A program made the position numbers and the translations under genes. A stretch of DNA of 64,000 nucleotides, taken from Dendronalium phyllosphericum CENA369 (GTDB lineage: Bacteria; Cyanobacteriota; Cyanobacteriia; Cyanobacteriales; Nostocaceae). The stretch spans positions 109,093-173,092 of the forward strand of contig NZ_JAECZA010000080.1 in assembly GCF_016056275.1 (NCBI RefSeq), given 5' to 3'. Positions within the stretch are counted from its first letter, which is position 1, and the number at the start of each line of letters is the position of its first letter. The notes beneath the pieces are model-generated. The model did no database searches, was not told the origin of the DNA, and saw only the letters and a program-made list of their open reading frames with translations. Shown in pieces: positions 26,344 to 35,343 of the stretch.

Positions 26344-29265
26344 ATGACAAAGCTCAACAGTTCTAGCAATCCAGCGTCGCCCAGACCTAGGCAACAATGG
26401 AGCTTGAAGTCGAAAGCAACTGTTTGGGCGATCGCTCTAACTATGCTGCCAGTGTTGATAGTTGGTATAGCTAATTATCTTGGCACTCAGTCTGTAATCC
26501 AGCAGATTGCCCAAGCAAAACCAGATGCCACAGAAATTGAATTGGCGCTCAACAAATATCGCTCATCTCTATTGCTGAACGCTGGAATAATGGCTGTTGT
26601 AGCCGGAGCGATCGCCGCTTTTACGGCCAATCGTACCACTCGTCGAGTTATTTGGGCTGCGAAGAAATCTAATGCTTTAATTAATCGCCTGCGGCTAGAG
26701 GAAGTCAGGACTCAGCTTCGCGTTTCTGGTCAAGATGAACTAGTCGCTTTAGAGACAAATATTAACTTACTACAACAACAGTTGCCAGAGTTGCTCTGGA
26801 AACAAGAAGTTGAAGCTGGGCAATCGCAAATATTAATTAATATTACTCGTCGCATTCGCCAAGCACTATCTGAAGAAGACGTTCTCAGAACAACTGTGGA
26901 AGAAGTGCGTGAAGCTTTGAAGCTAGACCGCGTGGCAATCTTTTGCATTGATGCCAATGGCAGTGGAACGTTTATAGAAGAAGCAGTAGCACCTGGTTTG
27001 CCCAGAGTATTATGGTCAACTGTCAGCGATCCCTGTTTTGAGGGCGAGTATGTCGAACTGTATCGTCAAGGACGCGTCCGAGCGATCGATGATATCTATC
27101 AAGCCAATCTCAAAGATTGTCACATCGGATTATTAGAGCGATTTGCCGTTAAAGCCAATTTAATTGCGCCAATTATTAAAGATAACCAGCTATTTAGTTT
27201 ACTGATTGGGCATCAGTGTACCGCACCCCGTGTTTGGCAACAGTCTGAAATTGATTTATTCGCGGAAATTGCCACGCAAGTAGGATTTGCCTTAGAACAT
27301 GCCCAGCTTGTAGAACAGATAGACACCAGAGCCGACCAAGCCCAAGCGATCGTAGATATTACTCGTTCAATTCGCCGATCGCTCAACGAAGAAGATGTCC
27401 TCAAAACCACTGTCACGGAAATTCGCAAAGCGATCGCCACAGACAGAGTCATGGTTTATGGTTTTGATAGTAATTGGTATGGCACTGCGATCGCTGAGGC
27501 AGTACTTCCAGGCTTTCCCAAAGCATTACGAGCTAATATCAAAGACCCCTGTTTTGCCGAGGGCTATGTCGAACAATATCAAGCCGGAAGAGTGCAAGCT
27601 ACCAACAACATTTATGAAGCGGGATTGAGTAGTTGTCACATTGGGCAATTGGAAAGTTTTGCCGTGAAGGCGAATCTGATAGCACCGATTCTCAAAGACG
27701 ATCGCTTATTTGGCTTGCTAATTGCCCATCAATGTGATGCACCAAGAGAATGGCAGCAGTTTGAAATTGATTTATTTACTCAATTAGCCATACAAGTGGG
27801 ATTTGCTCTCGACCATGCGAGACTGCTCCAGCACATTGATGCTGAAAGGACGCGAACTCAATTACTTGTAGACATTACCCGAAAAATTCGCCGATCGCTC
27901 AACGAAGAAGATGTCCTGCAAACCACCGTCACGGAAATTCGTAAAGCGATCGCCACAGATAGAGTCATGGTTTATGGTTTTGATAGCGATTGGTATGGCA
28001 CTGCGATCGCTGAGTCAGTACTTCCAGGCTTTCCCAAAGCGTTACGAGCTAATATCAAAGACCCTTGTTTTGCTGAGGGCTATGTCGAACAATATCAAGC
28101 CGGACGAGTGCAAGCTACCAACAACATTTATGAAGCGGGATTAAGTGCTTGTCACATTGGGCAATTGGAACCTTTTGCCGTGAAGGCGAATCTGGTAGCA
28201 CCGATTCTCAAAGACGACCGTTTGTTTGGCTTGCTGATTGCTCATCAGTGTACTGCACCAAGAGAGTGGCAGCAGTTTGAAATTGATTTGTTTGCTCAGT
28301 TAGCCATGCAAGTGGGATTTGCTCTCGACCATGCTAGGCTTTTAAACCAAATGGAGCAGGCATATGATTCTGTAGAATTAGCCTTAACTGAGCAGCATCA
28401 ACAAAAACACGCTCTCCAAGGTCAAATATCAGAACTTATGCAAGCTAGCGAAACTGTTTTGCAAAATCTCTATTCAAAGGCACTTACGCAGATAGAGTCT
28501 GTGACATCTATTCACAATCAAATTAAGACATTAGCTAATTCAGCTCAAGAAATGCTTTTGTCTGTCCAAGAAGCTGAACGCCAAAAGCAGTGGCTCAACC
28601 AAACAGTACAAGATGGGCAGGAGGGCATAAATCAGATTTTTGCAAGTGTTTCTGCAATCCAAATCACCGTCACGGAAGCTGCTGTTAGTGCTAGACGCTT
28701 AGACCAGCCTTCGCAAAAGCTTTCGCAACGACTGAGCCAACTAAATCAAGTTGTGTCAAACATCAAGTTTCACGTCATGAAGCTTGCTTTGGCAGCCAGT
28801 CGTAATGGCGAGGCAGGTCGAGACTTGGCTGCGATCGCCGATGGAATTCTGTCGCTGGTACAGCAACTAGAAACGCATATTGCAGAAATTCCTTCCTTAG
28901 TTGCAGATGTTGACACAGCAAATAATCAGGTGGTGGCGTTAGTAGAAGCTGGCAAGGAAGAGGCGATCGCTCTTACTCAAGGACTAGAAGCAACTCAGCT
29001 AAAACTCAATCAAATTAATGCCATTAGTTCCGAGGTGAATGCAATGGTTGAAGAATTGACCCAAGCAACTGTAAATCAAGTGGAAACTTCCACAGCTGTC
29101 AATCAAGCTATTTTAGAAATTACGAATATCGCTAATCAAACATCAGAATATGCCGTGTCATTAGCTCAATCTTTAGCTAAATTGACAGCAACGGTACAAG
29201 AAGGTGGAGTGACAGGAGAGTTAAAGAAAAATCCCCAATCCGAGCGTAATGGCAATTTTAAGTAG
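26344..29265 (+). CDS. Membrane photoreceptor with three DXCF-type cyanobacteriochrome GAF domains and an MCP-like output
   Basis: A 973-residue protein: two membrane segments (about 28-47 and 76-96) with a loop of only about 30 residues, a HAMP-like linker, three GAF domains (about 175-325, 345-495, 515-670) and a long coiled C-terminus. Each GAF domain has DPCF (about residues 230, 400, 572) and, exactly 28 residues after that Cys, a second Cys followed by His (CHIG). This is the DXCF plus canonical-Cys arrangement of blue/green cyanobacteriochromes such as TePixJ. The tail retains a divergent MCP hairpin (RNGEAGRDLAAIADGI). It is probably a phototaxis or light-signalling receptor binding bilin. 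No che genes are adjacent. It follows the amidase by 30 bases. Confidence 0.85.
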   Translation: MTKLNSSSNPASPRPRQQWSLKSKATVWAIALTMLPVLIVGIANYLGTQSVIQQIAQAKPDATEIELALNKYRSSLLLNAGIMAVVAGAIAAFTANRTTRRVIWAAKKSNALINRLRLEEVRTQLRVSGQDELVALETNINLLQQQLPELLWKQEVEAGQSQILINITRRIRQALSEEDVLRTTVEEVREALKLDRVAIFCIDANGSGTFIEEAVAPGLPRVLWSTVSDPCFEGEYVELYRQGRVRAIDDIYQANLKDCHIGLLERFAVKANLIAPIIKDNQLFSLLIGHQCTAPRVWQQSEIDLFAEIATQVGFALEHAQLVEQIDTRADQAQAIVDITRSIRRSLNEEDVLKTTVTEIRKAIATDRVMVYGFDSNWYGTAIAEAVLPGFPKALRANIKDPCFAEGYVEQYQAGRVQATNNIYEAGLSSCHIGQLESFAVKANLIAPILKDDRLFGLLIAHQCDAPREWQQFEIDLFTQLAIQVGFALDHARLLQHIDAERTRTQLLVDITRKIRRSLNEEDVLQTTVTEIRKAIATDRVMVYGFDSDWYGTAIAESVLPGFPKALRANIKDPCFAEGYVEQYQAGRVQATNNIYEAGLSACHIGQLEPFAVKANLVAPILKDDRLFGLLIAHQCTAPREWQQFEIDLFAQLAMQVGFALDHARLLNQMEQAYDSVELALTEQHQQKHALQGQISELMQASETVLQNLYSKALTQIESVTSIHNQIKTLANSAQEMLLSVQEAERQKQWLNQTVQDGQEGINQIFASVSAIQITVTEAAVSARRLDQPSQKLSQRLSQLNQVVSNIKFHVMKLALAASRNGEAGRDLAAIADGILSLVQQLETHIAEIPSLVADVDTANNQVVALVEAGKEEAIALTQGLEATQLKLNQINAISSEVNAMVEELTQATVNQVETSTAVNQAILEITNIANQTSEYAVSLAQSLAKLTATVQEGGVTGELKKNPQSERNGNFK

Positions 29266-29448
29266 GTGGACATAATTAAATGTAAAATGCCAACGGATGA
29301 AACGCTTTCATAAACTGGCATTTACCTCCTGCCTTCTGCCCTCTGCCTCCTGCCTTCTACTTAATTAGTCAAAAAGCTACCCACTCAACTCCAGTTTGAC
29401 ACCAGAAGTTAGTAGGATAGAGACTCTAGCATCAATTTATAATTTCCT

Positions 29449-30510
29449 ATGTCTGCTACTTCTCTTATTTCTTCGGTTGATTCCAGAACATCAGAAATCA
29501 TTCCTCCTTTATTAGGTGCTTCAGTTGCCGAGTTAAGCGCTTGGGTACAGCAGCAAGGACAACCCGCTTATCGAGGCAAGCAACTGCATGAGTGGATTTA
29601 TCAAAAGGGAGTGCGATCGCTTGGTGATATCTCTGTCTTCCCGAAACAATGGCGTGCAGAACTGGCAGAAATCCCCATTGGACGTTCAACTATTCACCAC
29701 CGCGCCGTTGCACCCGATGGCACAATCAAGTACCTGCTGCAACTGAAAGACGGTCAAATTATTGAAACTGTTGGCATTCCCACAGATAAGCGCTTAACAG
29801 TATGTGTCTCTACTCAAGTGGGTTGCCCGATGGCGTGCGATTTCTGCGCTACTGGCAAAGGCGGCTATCAGCGCAACCTCGCGAGATATGAAATTGTCGA
29901 TCAGGTGTTAACTGTACAACAAGATTTTCAGCAAAGAGTTAGCCATGTGGTATTCATGGGTATGGGCGAACCATTGTTGAATACTGAAAATGTCCTTGCA
30001 GCCCTGAAATCCCTAAATCAAGATGTCGGTATTGGCCAGCGATCGCTAACTGTTTCGACAGTGGGTATTCGCGATCGCATCCGTCAGTTAGCCCAACATC
30101 ATTTGCAAATCACTCTTGCCGTTAGTCTCCACGCACCCAACCAAGCACTAAGGGAACAACTAATACCGAGTGCCCGCCCTTATCCTTTAGAAGATTTGCT
30201 GGCTGAATGTCGGGAATACGTAGAAATAACTGGGCGGCGTGTATCTTTTGAATATGTTCTCTTGGCTGGAGTGAATGATTTGCCAGAACATGCATTGGAG
30301 TTGGCAAAATGTCTGCGAGGATTCCAAAGTCATGTGAATTTGATTCCTTATAACCCCATTGCCGAAGTTGACTACAAACGCCCCAACCGCGATCGCATTC
30401 AAGCTTTTGTTAACATCCTCAAGCAACAACAAATAGCTGTTAGCGTGCGCTACTCCCGTGGCTTAGAAGCTGACGCTGCTTGCGGACAACTGAGAATAAA
30501 TAAAAATTAA
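29449..30510 (+). CDS. rlmN: Dual-specificity RNA methyltransferase RlmN
   Basis: A 353-residue radical-SAM enzyme. The 4Fe-4S cluster motif is [21 protein letters not shown] binds SAM, and the methyl-carrying C-terminal Cys is in [10 protein letters not shown]. It adds a methyl group to C2 of adenosine 2503 in 23S rRNA and of A37 in some tRNAs. Length and motif order are standard. It stands alone on its strand and ends at a shared terminator hairpin. Confidence 0.97.
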   Translation: MSATSLISSVDSRTSEIIPPLLGASVAELSAWVQQQGQPAYRGKQLHEWIYQKGVRSLGDISVFPKQWRAELAEIPIGRSTIHHRAVAPDGTIKYLLQLKDGQIIETVGIPTDKRLTVCVSTQVGCPMACDFCATGKGGYQRNLARYEIVDQVLTVQQDFQQRVSHVVFMGMGEPLLNTENVLAALKSLNQDVGIGQRSLTVSTVGIRDRIRQLAQHHLQITLAVSLHAPNQALREQLIPSARPYPLEDLLAECREYVEITGRRVSFEYVLLAGVNDLPEHALELAKCLRGFQSHVNLIPYNPIAEVDYKRPNRDRIQAFVNILKQQQIAVSVRYSRGLEADAACGQLRINKN

Positions 30511-30516
30511 ACATGT

Positions 30517-30558
30517 AAAATTAAAAATTAAAGTTCACAACCTTCAATTTTTAATTTT
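30517..30558. terminator. Bidirectional A/T hairpin between convergent genes
   Basis: AAAATTAAAAATT at 30517 pairs with AATTTTTAATTTT at 30546-30558. It lies between the rlmN stop codon and the stop of the minus-strand zinc-ribbon gene, with T-runs on both strands. Confidence 0.65.
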
Positions 30559-30736
30559 ATCTTTTTGCCAAAATACCTGGGGCATAAGCCTCAATCACTT
30601 TACCTGTGCGAGTGCAACTAATCATCAAGTAGTCGCAGGCAGGGCATTGTGTCCGAGTTATTTGACTTTCAGAAATATAATGACGTTCTCCCACACTGCC
30701 ACAGTTTGGGCAGTGAATTTTTTGTATTGTATGCAT
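30557..30736 (-). CDS. 59-residue zinc-ribbon protein
   Basis: ATG at 30736 to TAA at 30557. The sequence begins MHTIQKIHCPNCGSVGERHY and holds two CxxC knuckles, CPNC (residues 9-12) and CPAC (about 32-35), which would bind one zinc. The tail continues YLMISCTRTGKVIEAYAPG. Short proteins of this type are conserved in cyanobacteria and are sometimes labelled PriA-like because of the zinc-ribbon resemblance; they have no helicase domain. Role unknown, possibly nucleic-acid binding. It is convergent with rlmN. Confidence 0.75.
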   Translation of the reverse strand: MHTIQKIHCPNCGSVGERHYISESQITRTQCPACDYLMISCTRTGKVIEAYAPGILAKR

Positions 30737-31323
30737 TGTTTTACCCCTGGTTGTAATTATTTTGTCTGAAAAAAACCGCGAACCAAGCTAGCTAATATTT
30801 TTGGTTTGACCCAAGTTAACAAACAGCCAATGTAATAGCTGATTATTTTAAAAAAGATTTTATCTTTGAAAAAGTATTGCTATTCTTAGCTTATTGTCCT
30901 CAAATACAGGTATTTTTTTCATCCCACTTTAGATACATAAATTAATTTATCTGACGGCATACGACTTAGAGATTCGGCGATCCCTATGACTAATGCCTTG
31001 AGAAAGCCTAATTTATAGTCATCTTAGACAAGCACAAAAAAAGCTGTTCTTGTATTCAAAAATTAAAATATAGAAAATACTGTATATTTAGTTACAAAAT
31101 ATTACTCTTAAGATTTAGTTCATATTTGCTGTCAATATTTATGAGGGCTTCTAGCCCTTCCAGTGCAGGCTTTGCGCCCAGACTACAATAAAATCGCACC
31201 AAATTAGCTATGTCGCGCTAGTAGGGTGTGTTATCGCGTAGCGTAAGGCCGTAACGCACCCTTCCAGATTTTCGCTGCTTTAGGACGTTTCGTACATAAC
31301 GCACCGTACCAAATTTTCTAAAT
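30737..31323. repeat. Intergenic region with a hairpin repeat at 31224-31261
   Basis: About 590 bases without a gene. The left part is A/T-rich and featureless. At 31140-31190 there is a small repeat (GGGCTTCTAGCCCTTCCAG, then GCAGGCTTTGCGCCC). At 31224-31261 GGGTGTGTTA pairs with TAACGCACCC, a common cyanobacterial palindromic repeat. Confidence 0.6.
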
Positions 31324-32277
31324 CTATAAATGTTGTATAGTCCCCAGACTCTTTAAAATTTCCTTATCTAATTCTTGAACCTCACCTTCAACGGTATTTT
31401 GAAAAAGTACCGTAAATGCTCCAGCACCTAATCTATCTTGGGGAAAAATCCGATAGCAAGGCATAGTAGTTAAGTGCGATTGATATTCTTGTAGAAGACT
31501 AATTTGTATGGCTTGAAATTGGGGAAAACGTGACAAAAACCATTCACATACTTGCTCGTTTTCTTCAGGTGAATAAGTACAAGTCATATATGCTAGATAA
31601 CCTTGGGGAGCAACTAATTGAGCGGAGTTGGCAATAATTCTTTTTTGTCTGTTTGCACTTTTATTAATAGCAGTTGGATGAAAACATCCAGGTGCTTTTT
31701 CCCCTTTAGCTAATAAAGATTGACCCGTACAGGGAGCATCTACGATAACTAGATTACTAGATAAAGGAATATTTTTGGCAAAAATACTAGAATCTCTATT
31801 AACTACAATACAAGAATTAATCTGACAACGTTTGAGATTAGAAATTAACATTCCCAAACGTTTGCCGATCGCCTCATTACTAATGAGTAGATCGGGTTGC
31901 AAGGCTTGATAAGCAAAGACGCTCTTGCCTCCAGGAGAAGCACACATATCAAAAACTAAATGTATCGGCCCAGGAATCGCTAACAAAGTAGTAGCCGCAA
32001 ATACAGAAGAAAAATCTAAACAATAAAAATATCCTTGGTTATGTAGGGGATGTTGTCCCGGTTTTTCTCCTAAGTATAAACGGTCTACAAACTGCGGTTG
32101 CCAAATTGTTGGTGTTTCCACTGCAAAAGGTAAGTTATCTGGCCTTTGTTGACACCAGAGAATGCAAGGTTGAAAAGGCTGGGGATGAATTAACGCTTCG
32201 ATAAATTTTTCTTGTTTATCTGGGTTTTCAAACAAACGCCGCGAGAGTTTAACGAGTAAATTTGAGGGCTTTTCCAT
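31324..32277 (-). CDS. RNA m5C methyltransferase (RsmB/NOP2/NSUN family)
   Basis: A 317-residue protein. The SAM motif is DMCASPGGKSVFAYQ. Motif IV is VIVDAPCTGQSLLAKGEKAP with its release Cys, and motif VI is YMTCTYSPEENEQ with the catalytic Cys. There is no PUA or NusB-like N-terminal domain, so the exact rRNA or tRNA target cannot be told. Cytoplasmic. It is separated by about 150 bases from the divergent DUF2157 gene. Confidence 0.92.
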   Translation of the reverse strand: MEKPSNLLVKLSRRLFENPDKQEKFIEALIHPQPFQPCILWCQQRPDNLPFAVETPTIWQPQFVDRLYLGEKPGQHPLHNQGYFYCLDFSSVFAATTLLAIPGPIHLVFDMCASPGGKSVFAYQALQPDLLISNEAIGKRLGMLISNLKRCQINSCIVVNRDSSIFAKNIPLSSNLVIVDAPCTGQSLLAKGEKAPGCFHPTAINKSANRQKRIIANSAQLVAPQGYLAYMTCTYSPEENEQVCEWFLSRFPQFQAIQISLLQEYQSHLTTMPCYRIFPQDRLGAGAFTVLFQNTVEGEVQELDKEILKSLGTIQHL

Positions 32278-32425
32278 TAGTAAAACTGTTACAGAAGAAC
32301 AATGCTATCCAGTGATTTGGCTGCATACTGAAAACATCATGACCGCCATTCCGATGGGGAATCAATCTTCTCTGCTGTACTTTCCATATGTCGTGAAAAA
32401 TTAGCACTACCCCACTGCACTGGAG

Positions 32426-33853
32426 ATGTTCATGGTGTTAGAGAATTTTCAGCGGAGATTACGCCAAGAATCACAACTATGGCGCGATGAAGGAATAATT
32501 AGTGCTTCGCAATACGAACAAATAGCAAACCGCTATCAATTTAAAAACATCGAAGCTGCTGCACGCGATCGCTCTAAAATGATTGCGATCGCTATCGGCA
32601 GTATCCTTTTATGTTTGGGCGTAATTACCTTCATAATTGCCAACTGGCAGATATGGGCGCGAGAAGTCAAATTCATTCTGATGATGAGTTTGTTTTTCTC
32701 GACTAATATCATTGGTTTCTACACGTGGAAATCTGCTGTCGAAGGCAAGAAACCACAACGCAGCAAGCGACTACTAGGAGAGTTCTTGCTAGTTTTAAGC
32801 GCTTTTATTTTAGGCGCAAACATCGCACTGATGGCAGAAATTTTCAATATCAACGGTTCGGCTACCGAACTGTTTCTGGCTTGGGGGTTTGGTGTTTTGG
32901 TCATGGCCTACAGTCTGTCCTTAAATTCCTTGGGAATTATGGCCATTATCCTAATACAAATAGGCTATTGGGTGGGACAAGGAGACTTGTCATATAGCAA
33001 CTATACAAATGACTGGTCTTGGGTACGCCTAGTCTTAAAACACATGCCTCTACTGTCATGGTTGCTGTTTGTCCCTCTAGCTTACCTTTGTCGTTCGCGT
33101 TGGATTTTTTGTTTAGCAGCCTTCGCCTTTGCGAGTTCCTTAATATCTAACCTCGACCCCTTACCACTTCTAAATCTTTCTGATGTGGCTCCTTGGGTGG
33201 CATCTTTCGCTTTTGCACTGCCACCTGCATTATTCTGGAGCTATGACGACCTGCTATTTCCGACAATCAATTACAGGCTATTTCAACCTCTAGGGCGCGA
33301 TTTAGCATTAGTGGCTTTTGGGCTTGTTTTTTACGTTCTATCTTTCCGTTGGCAATGGCAAGCTCAATCTTACACTTCTTCTTACCCTCTGACGAATAAC
33401 ACCAACTTATTCATGTCTCTTCCCATCATTGATTTGGGAATTCTCAGCGGTTTAGCAGTCTTGCAATGGTTGTTTCTGATGCGTCACAGAAGTAACCCCC
33501 CTCGTCGGGAAGTAATTTTTACTACCGCTCTCATTACTACCTTTATTGCCTTCATTGCCATAGTACCTTTTTGGCATCAAGCCATTAGTCGCATCGGTGA
33601 CTTAGGCAGTTTTATCTTCAATGTACTTTTGGCAATCTTGTCTTGGGGGTTGATTCAAGAAGGATTGAAGTTAAGCGATAGACGCGCCTTTTGGGGCGGT
33701 ATGCTATTGTTAACGCTGCAAATTATTAGTCGGATGCTAGAGTACGACACTGACCTACTTTTCAAATCTTTGGTTTTTGTGATGTGTGGTTCTGTATTAA
33801 TTAGTGTGGGACTCTGGTTTGAACGTCGGCTAACTACTGCAACTAAGAAGTAA
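32426..33853 (+). CDS. DUF2157 polytopic membrane protein
   Basis: A 475-residue protein. A soluble N-terminus (LWRDEGIISASQYEQIANRY) is typical of DUF2157 and is followed by about ten membrane segments from residue 52 (MIAIAIGSILLCLGVITFII) to the C-terminus. In many bacteria this family is encoded next to a GDYXXLXY protein, as here. The pair's function is not established. An ATG two codons downstream is an equally good start. Confidence 0.88.
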   Translation: MFMVLENFQRRLRQESQLWRDEGIISASQYEQIANRYQFKNIEAAARDRSKMIAIAIGSILLCLGVITFIIANWQIWAREVKFILMMSLFFSTNIIGFYTWKSAVEGKKPQRSKRLLGEFLLVLSAFILGANIALMAEIFNINGSATELFLAWGFGVLVMAYSLSLNSLGIMAIILIQIGYWVGQGDLSYSNYTNDWSWVRLVLKHMPLLSWLLFVPLAYLCRSRWIFCLAAFAFASSLISNLDPLPLLNLSDVAPWVASFAFALPPALFWSYDDLLFPTINYRLFQPLGRDLALVAFGLVFYVLSFRWQWQAQSYTSSYPLTNNTNLFMSLPIIDLGILSGLAVLQWLFLMRHRSNPPRREVIFTTALITTFIAFIAIVPFWHQAISRIGDLGSFIFNVLLAILSWGLIQEGLKLSDRRAFWGGMLLLTLQIISRMLEYDTDLLFKSLVFVMCGSVLISVGLWFERRLTTATKK

Positions 33854-34020
33854 AGTTTCAGAGATATAGGAGTGTAGGTGAGAGGAAGGGGTATAAAAGG
33901 TATGGCGGTTGCGTTCCGCGTATCTTGAGATTCTTATCTCCTTACATCCTCCAAGGGTGAAATCTTTTTGCGTAAGTCCTGTTTTAGCTTCCTTAACACC
34001 CTTTTTTTAGGACTACGCTG

Positions 34021-34767
34021 ATGAAAAGTGAATCTTCGGAATCGAGTAAGAAAAGCGAATCTTCGGAATCGAGTAAAAATAAATCATTGTCTCCCGAAGC
34101 AGAATTTTCTAAGAAGCTGACTTTTCGGGATTACTTAATTGCCAGCGAACAAAAAGCTAACGAACCTTTACCTTTTTGGCGGCTATTGCTTCCTTTACTA
34201 ATTCAAACAGGAATAATTCTGGCAGTTCCCACCCAGGCAATGTATACAAACCTTACAGGTAAAGAGGTGATTTTGCAAACAGTGCCTGTAAACTCGAATA
34301 ATGTCTTGCAAGGGTACTCCCTCAACCTCGACTACAACATATCCCGTGTTTCAACTTTAAGAAGACTTCCTGGCTGGGAAGATGTACTCAGGAGAAATCG
34401 GGGGAGTAACGGACAATTACTTTCAGGGACTAACTTGTACGTAATTTTACAGGAGCAACAATCTTTTAGTGGTGGCGTTCCTAGGGCTTGGCGACCTGTA
34501 CGCGTGAGTAGCAATCTTCCTACGTACCTACCATCCGAGCGAGTCGCCTTAAGAGGTGTTTATCAAGATGGTTTTATCAACTACGGCGTGGAAACATACA
34601 ATATCCCAGACGAACAGCGATCGCAGCTCAATAGCGATATTGCTCGTACTGTTCGCCAAACCAGAAATGGACAGCTACGACCGATAGTAGTAAAAGTCAG
34701 AGTAGACCCACAGGGTAATGCTGTACCAGTTAGTCTGTGGGTACGCGATCGCAATTATCGTTTTTAG
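34021..34767 (+). CDS. GDYXXLXY-domain membrane-anchored protein
   Basis: A 248-residue protein. Its N-terminus is a low-complexity Ser/Glu/Lys repeat (two copies of the unit SSESSKKSE). One membrane segment sits at about residues 60-80. A large extracytoplasmic domain carries the family signature as VLQGYSLNLDYNIS, where GDY is replaced by QGY. The gene follows the DUF2157 gene by about 170 bases on the same strand, the usual partnership. The N-terminal repeat could vary in length between strains. Confidence 0.82.
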   Translation: MKSESSESSKKSESSESSKNKSLSPEAEFSKKLTFRDYLIASEQKANEPLPFWRLLLPLLIQTGIILAVPTQAMYTNLTGKEVILQTVPVNSNNVLQGYSLNLDYNISRVSTLRRLPGWEDVLRRNRGSNGQLLSGTNLYVILQEQQSFSGGVPRAWRPVRVSSNLPTYLPSERVALRGVYQDGFINYGVETYNIPDEQRSQLNSDIARTVRQTRNGQLRPIVVKVRVDPQGNAVPVSLWVRDRNYRF

Positions 34768-34855
34768 GACTCGGTCAACTCAATATTAGTGGTTGAGGGC
34801 AGATAAGGGATGAGGAGCAGGCTAAGATAAAACTAATAACTCCTGCCTTCTTCCA

Positions 34856-35092
34856 CTAATCTTCATGACGTGCGTTCCATGCTACACCAAAAGCCGCCCC
34901 TGCCCCTGCTACTAATCCAATACTCATTCCTTCTATAGTTTTTTGAATGGGGTCTTGAGTTAGGCAATCATTAGTAACGTTACTAGCGCGTAAGCAAAGA
35001 TTACTCTGTGCCCAAGAAGAAGTACCTCCTAGAATTACACCAGCTACACTACAGGAAACAACAAGTAACAGAAGGCGTTTTGTTTTTCTATC
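34856..35092 (-). CDS. Small exported hypothetical protein
   Basis: Taken from ATG 35092 (MDRKTKRLLLLVVSC), which places a basic n-region and hydrophobic core as a signal peptide ending near SSWAQ. A longer frame to 35137 would spoil this signal. The mature part is about 48 residues with two Cys (LCLRASNVTNDCLTQ) that could form a disulfide, and a Gly/Ala-rich segment. No known family. Confidence 0.6.
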   Translation of the reverse strand, partial: DRKTKRLLLLVVSCSVAGVILGGTSSWAQSNLCLRASNVTNDCLTQDPIQKTIEGMSIGLVAGAGAAFGVAWNARHED

Positions 35093-35235
35093 CATAGATG
35101 GATGCGTCAGAGATTCTAAAGTGTAATCAATCTTCAACTACTTTACACATCCTTGCTGTTTCTGTCAGCTGGTTTAACAGAAAATAAAGAATAATTAGTG
35201 TGTAATATTGTGTCCGCCTAATCGCTTATGATTAC

Positions 35236-35281
35236 AATCTCTCCTTTGTCCCCGCGTCCCCGCGTCCCCGTGTCTTTGCGT
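35236..35281. repeat. Short tandem CCCCGCGT repeat
   Basis: TCCCCGCG units repeated three times, then TCCCCGTGTC, in the spacer between sppA and the small exported protein. It is an STRR-type tract with no coding sense. A related element (GCGGGGACACGGAGACG) lies near 13961. Confidence 0.65.
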
Positions 35282-35343
35282 CAGTCTAAACAATAAGTCT
35301 TTAACCGGACATGATATAAGTCCTATCCCAATGCCCATTGCAA

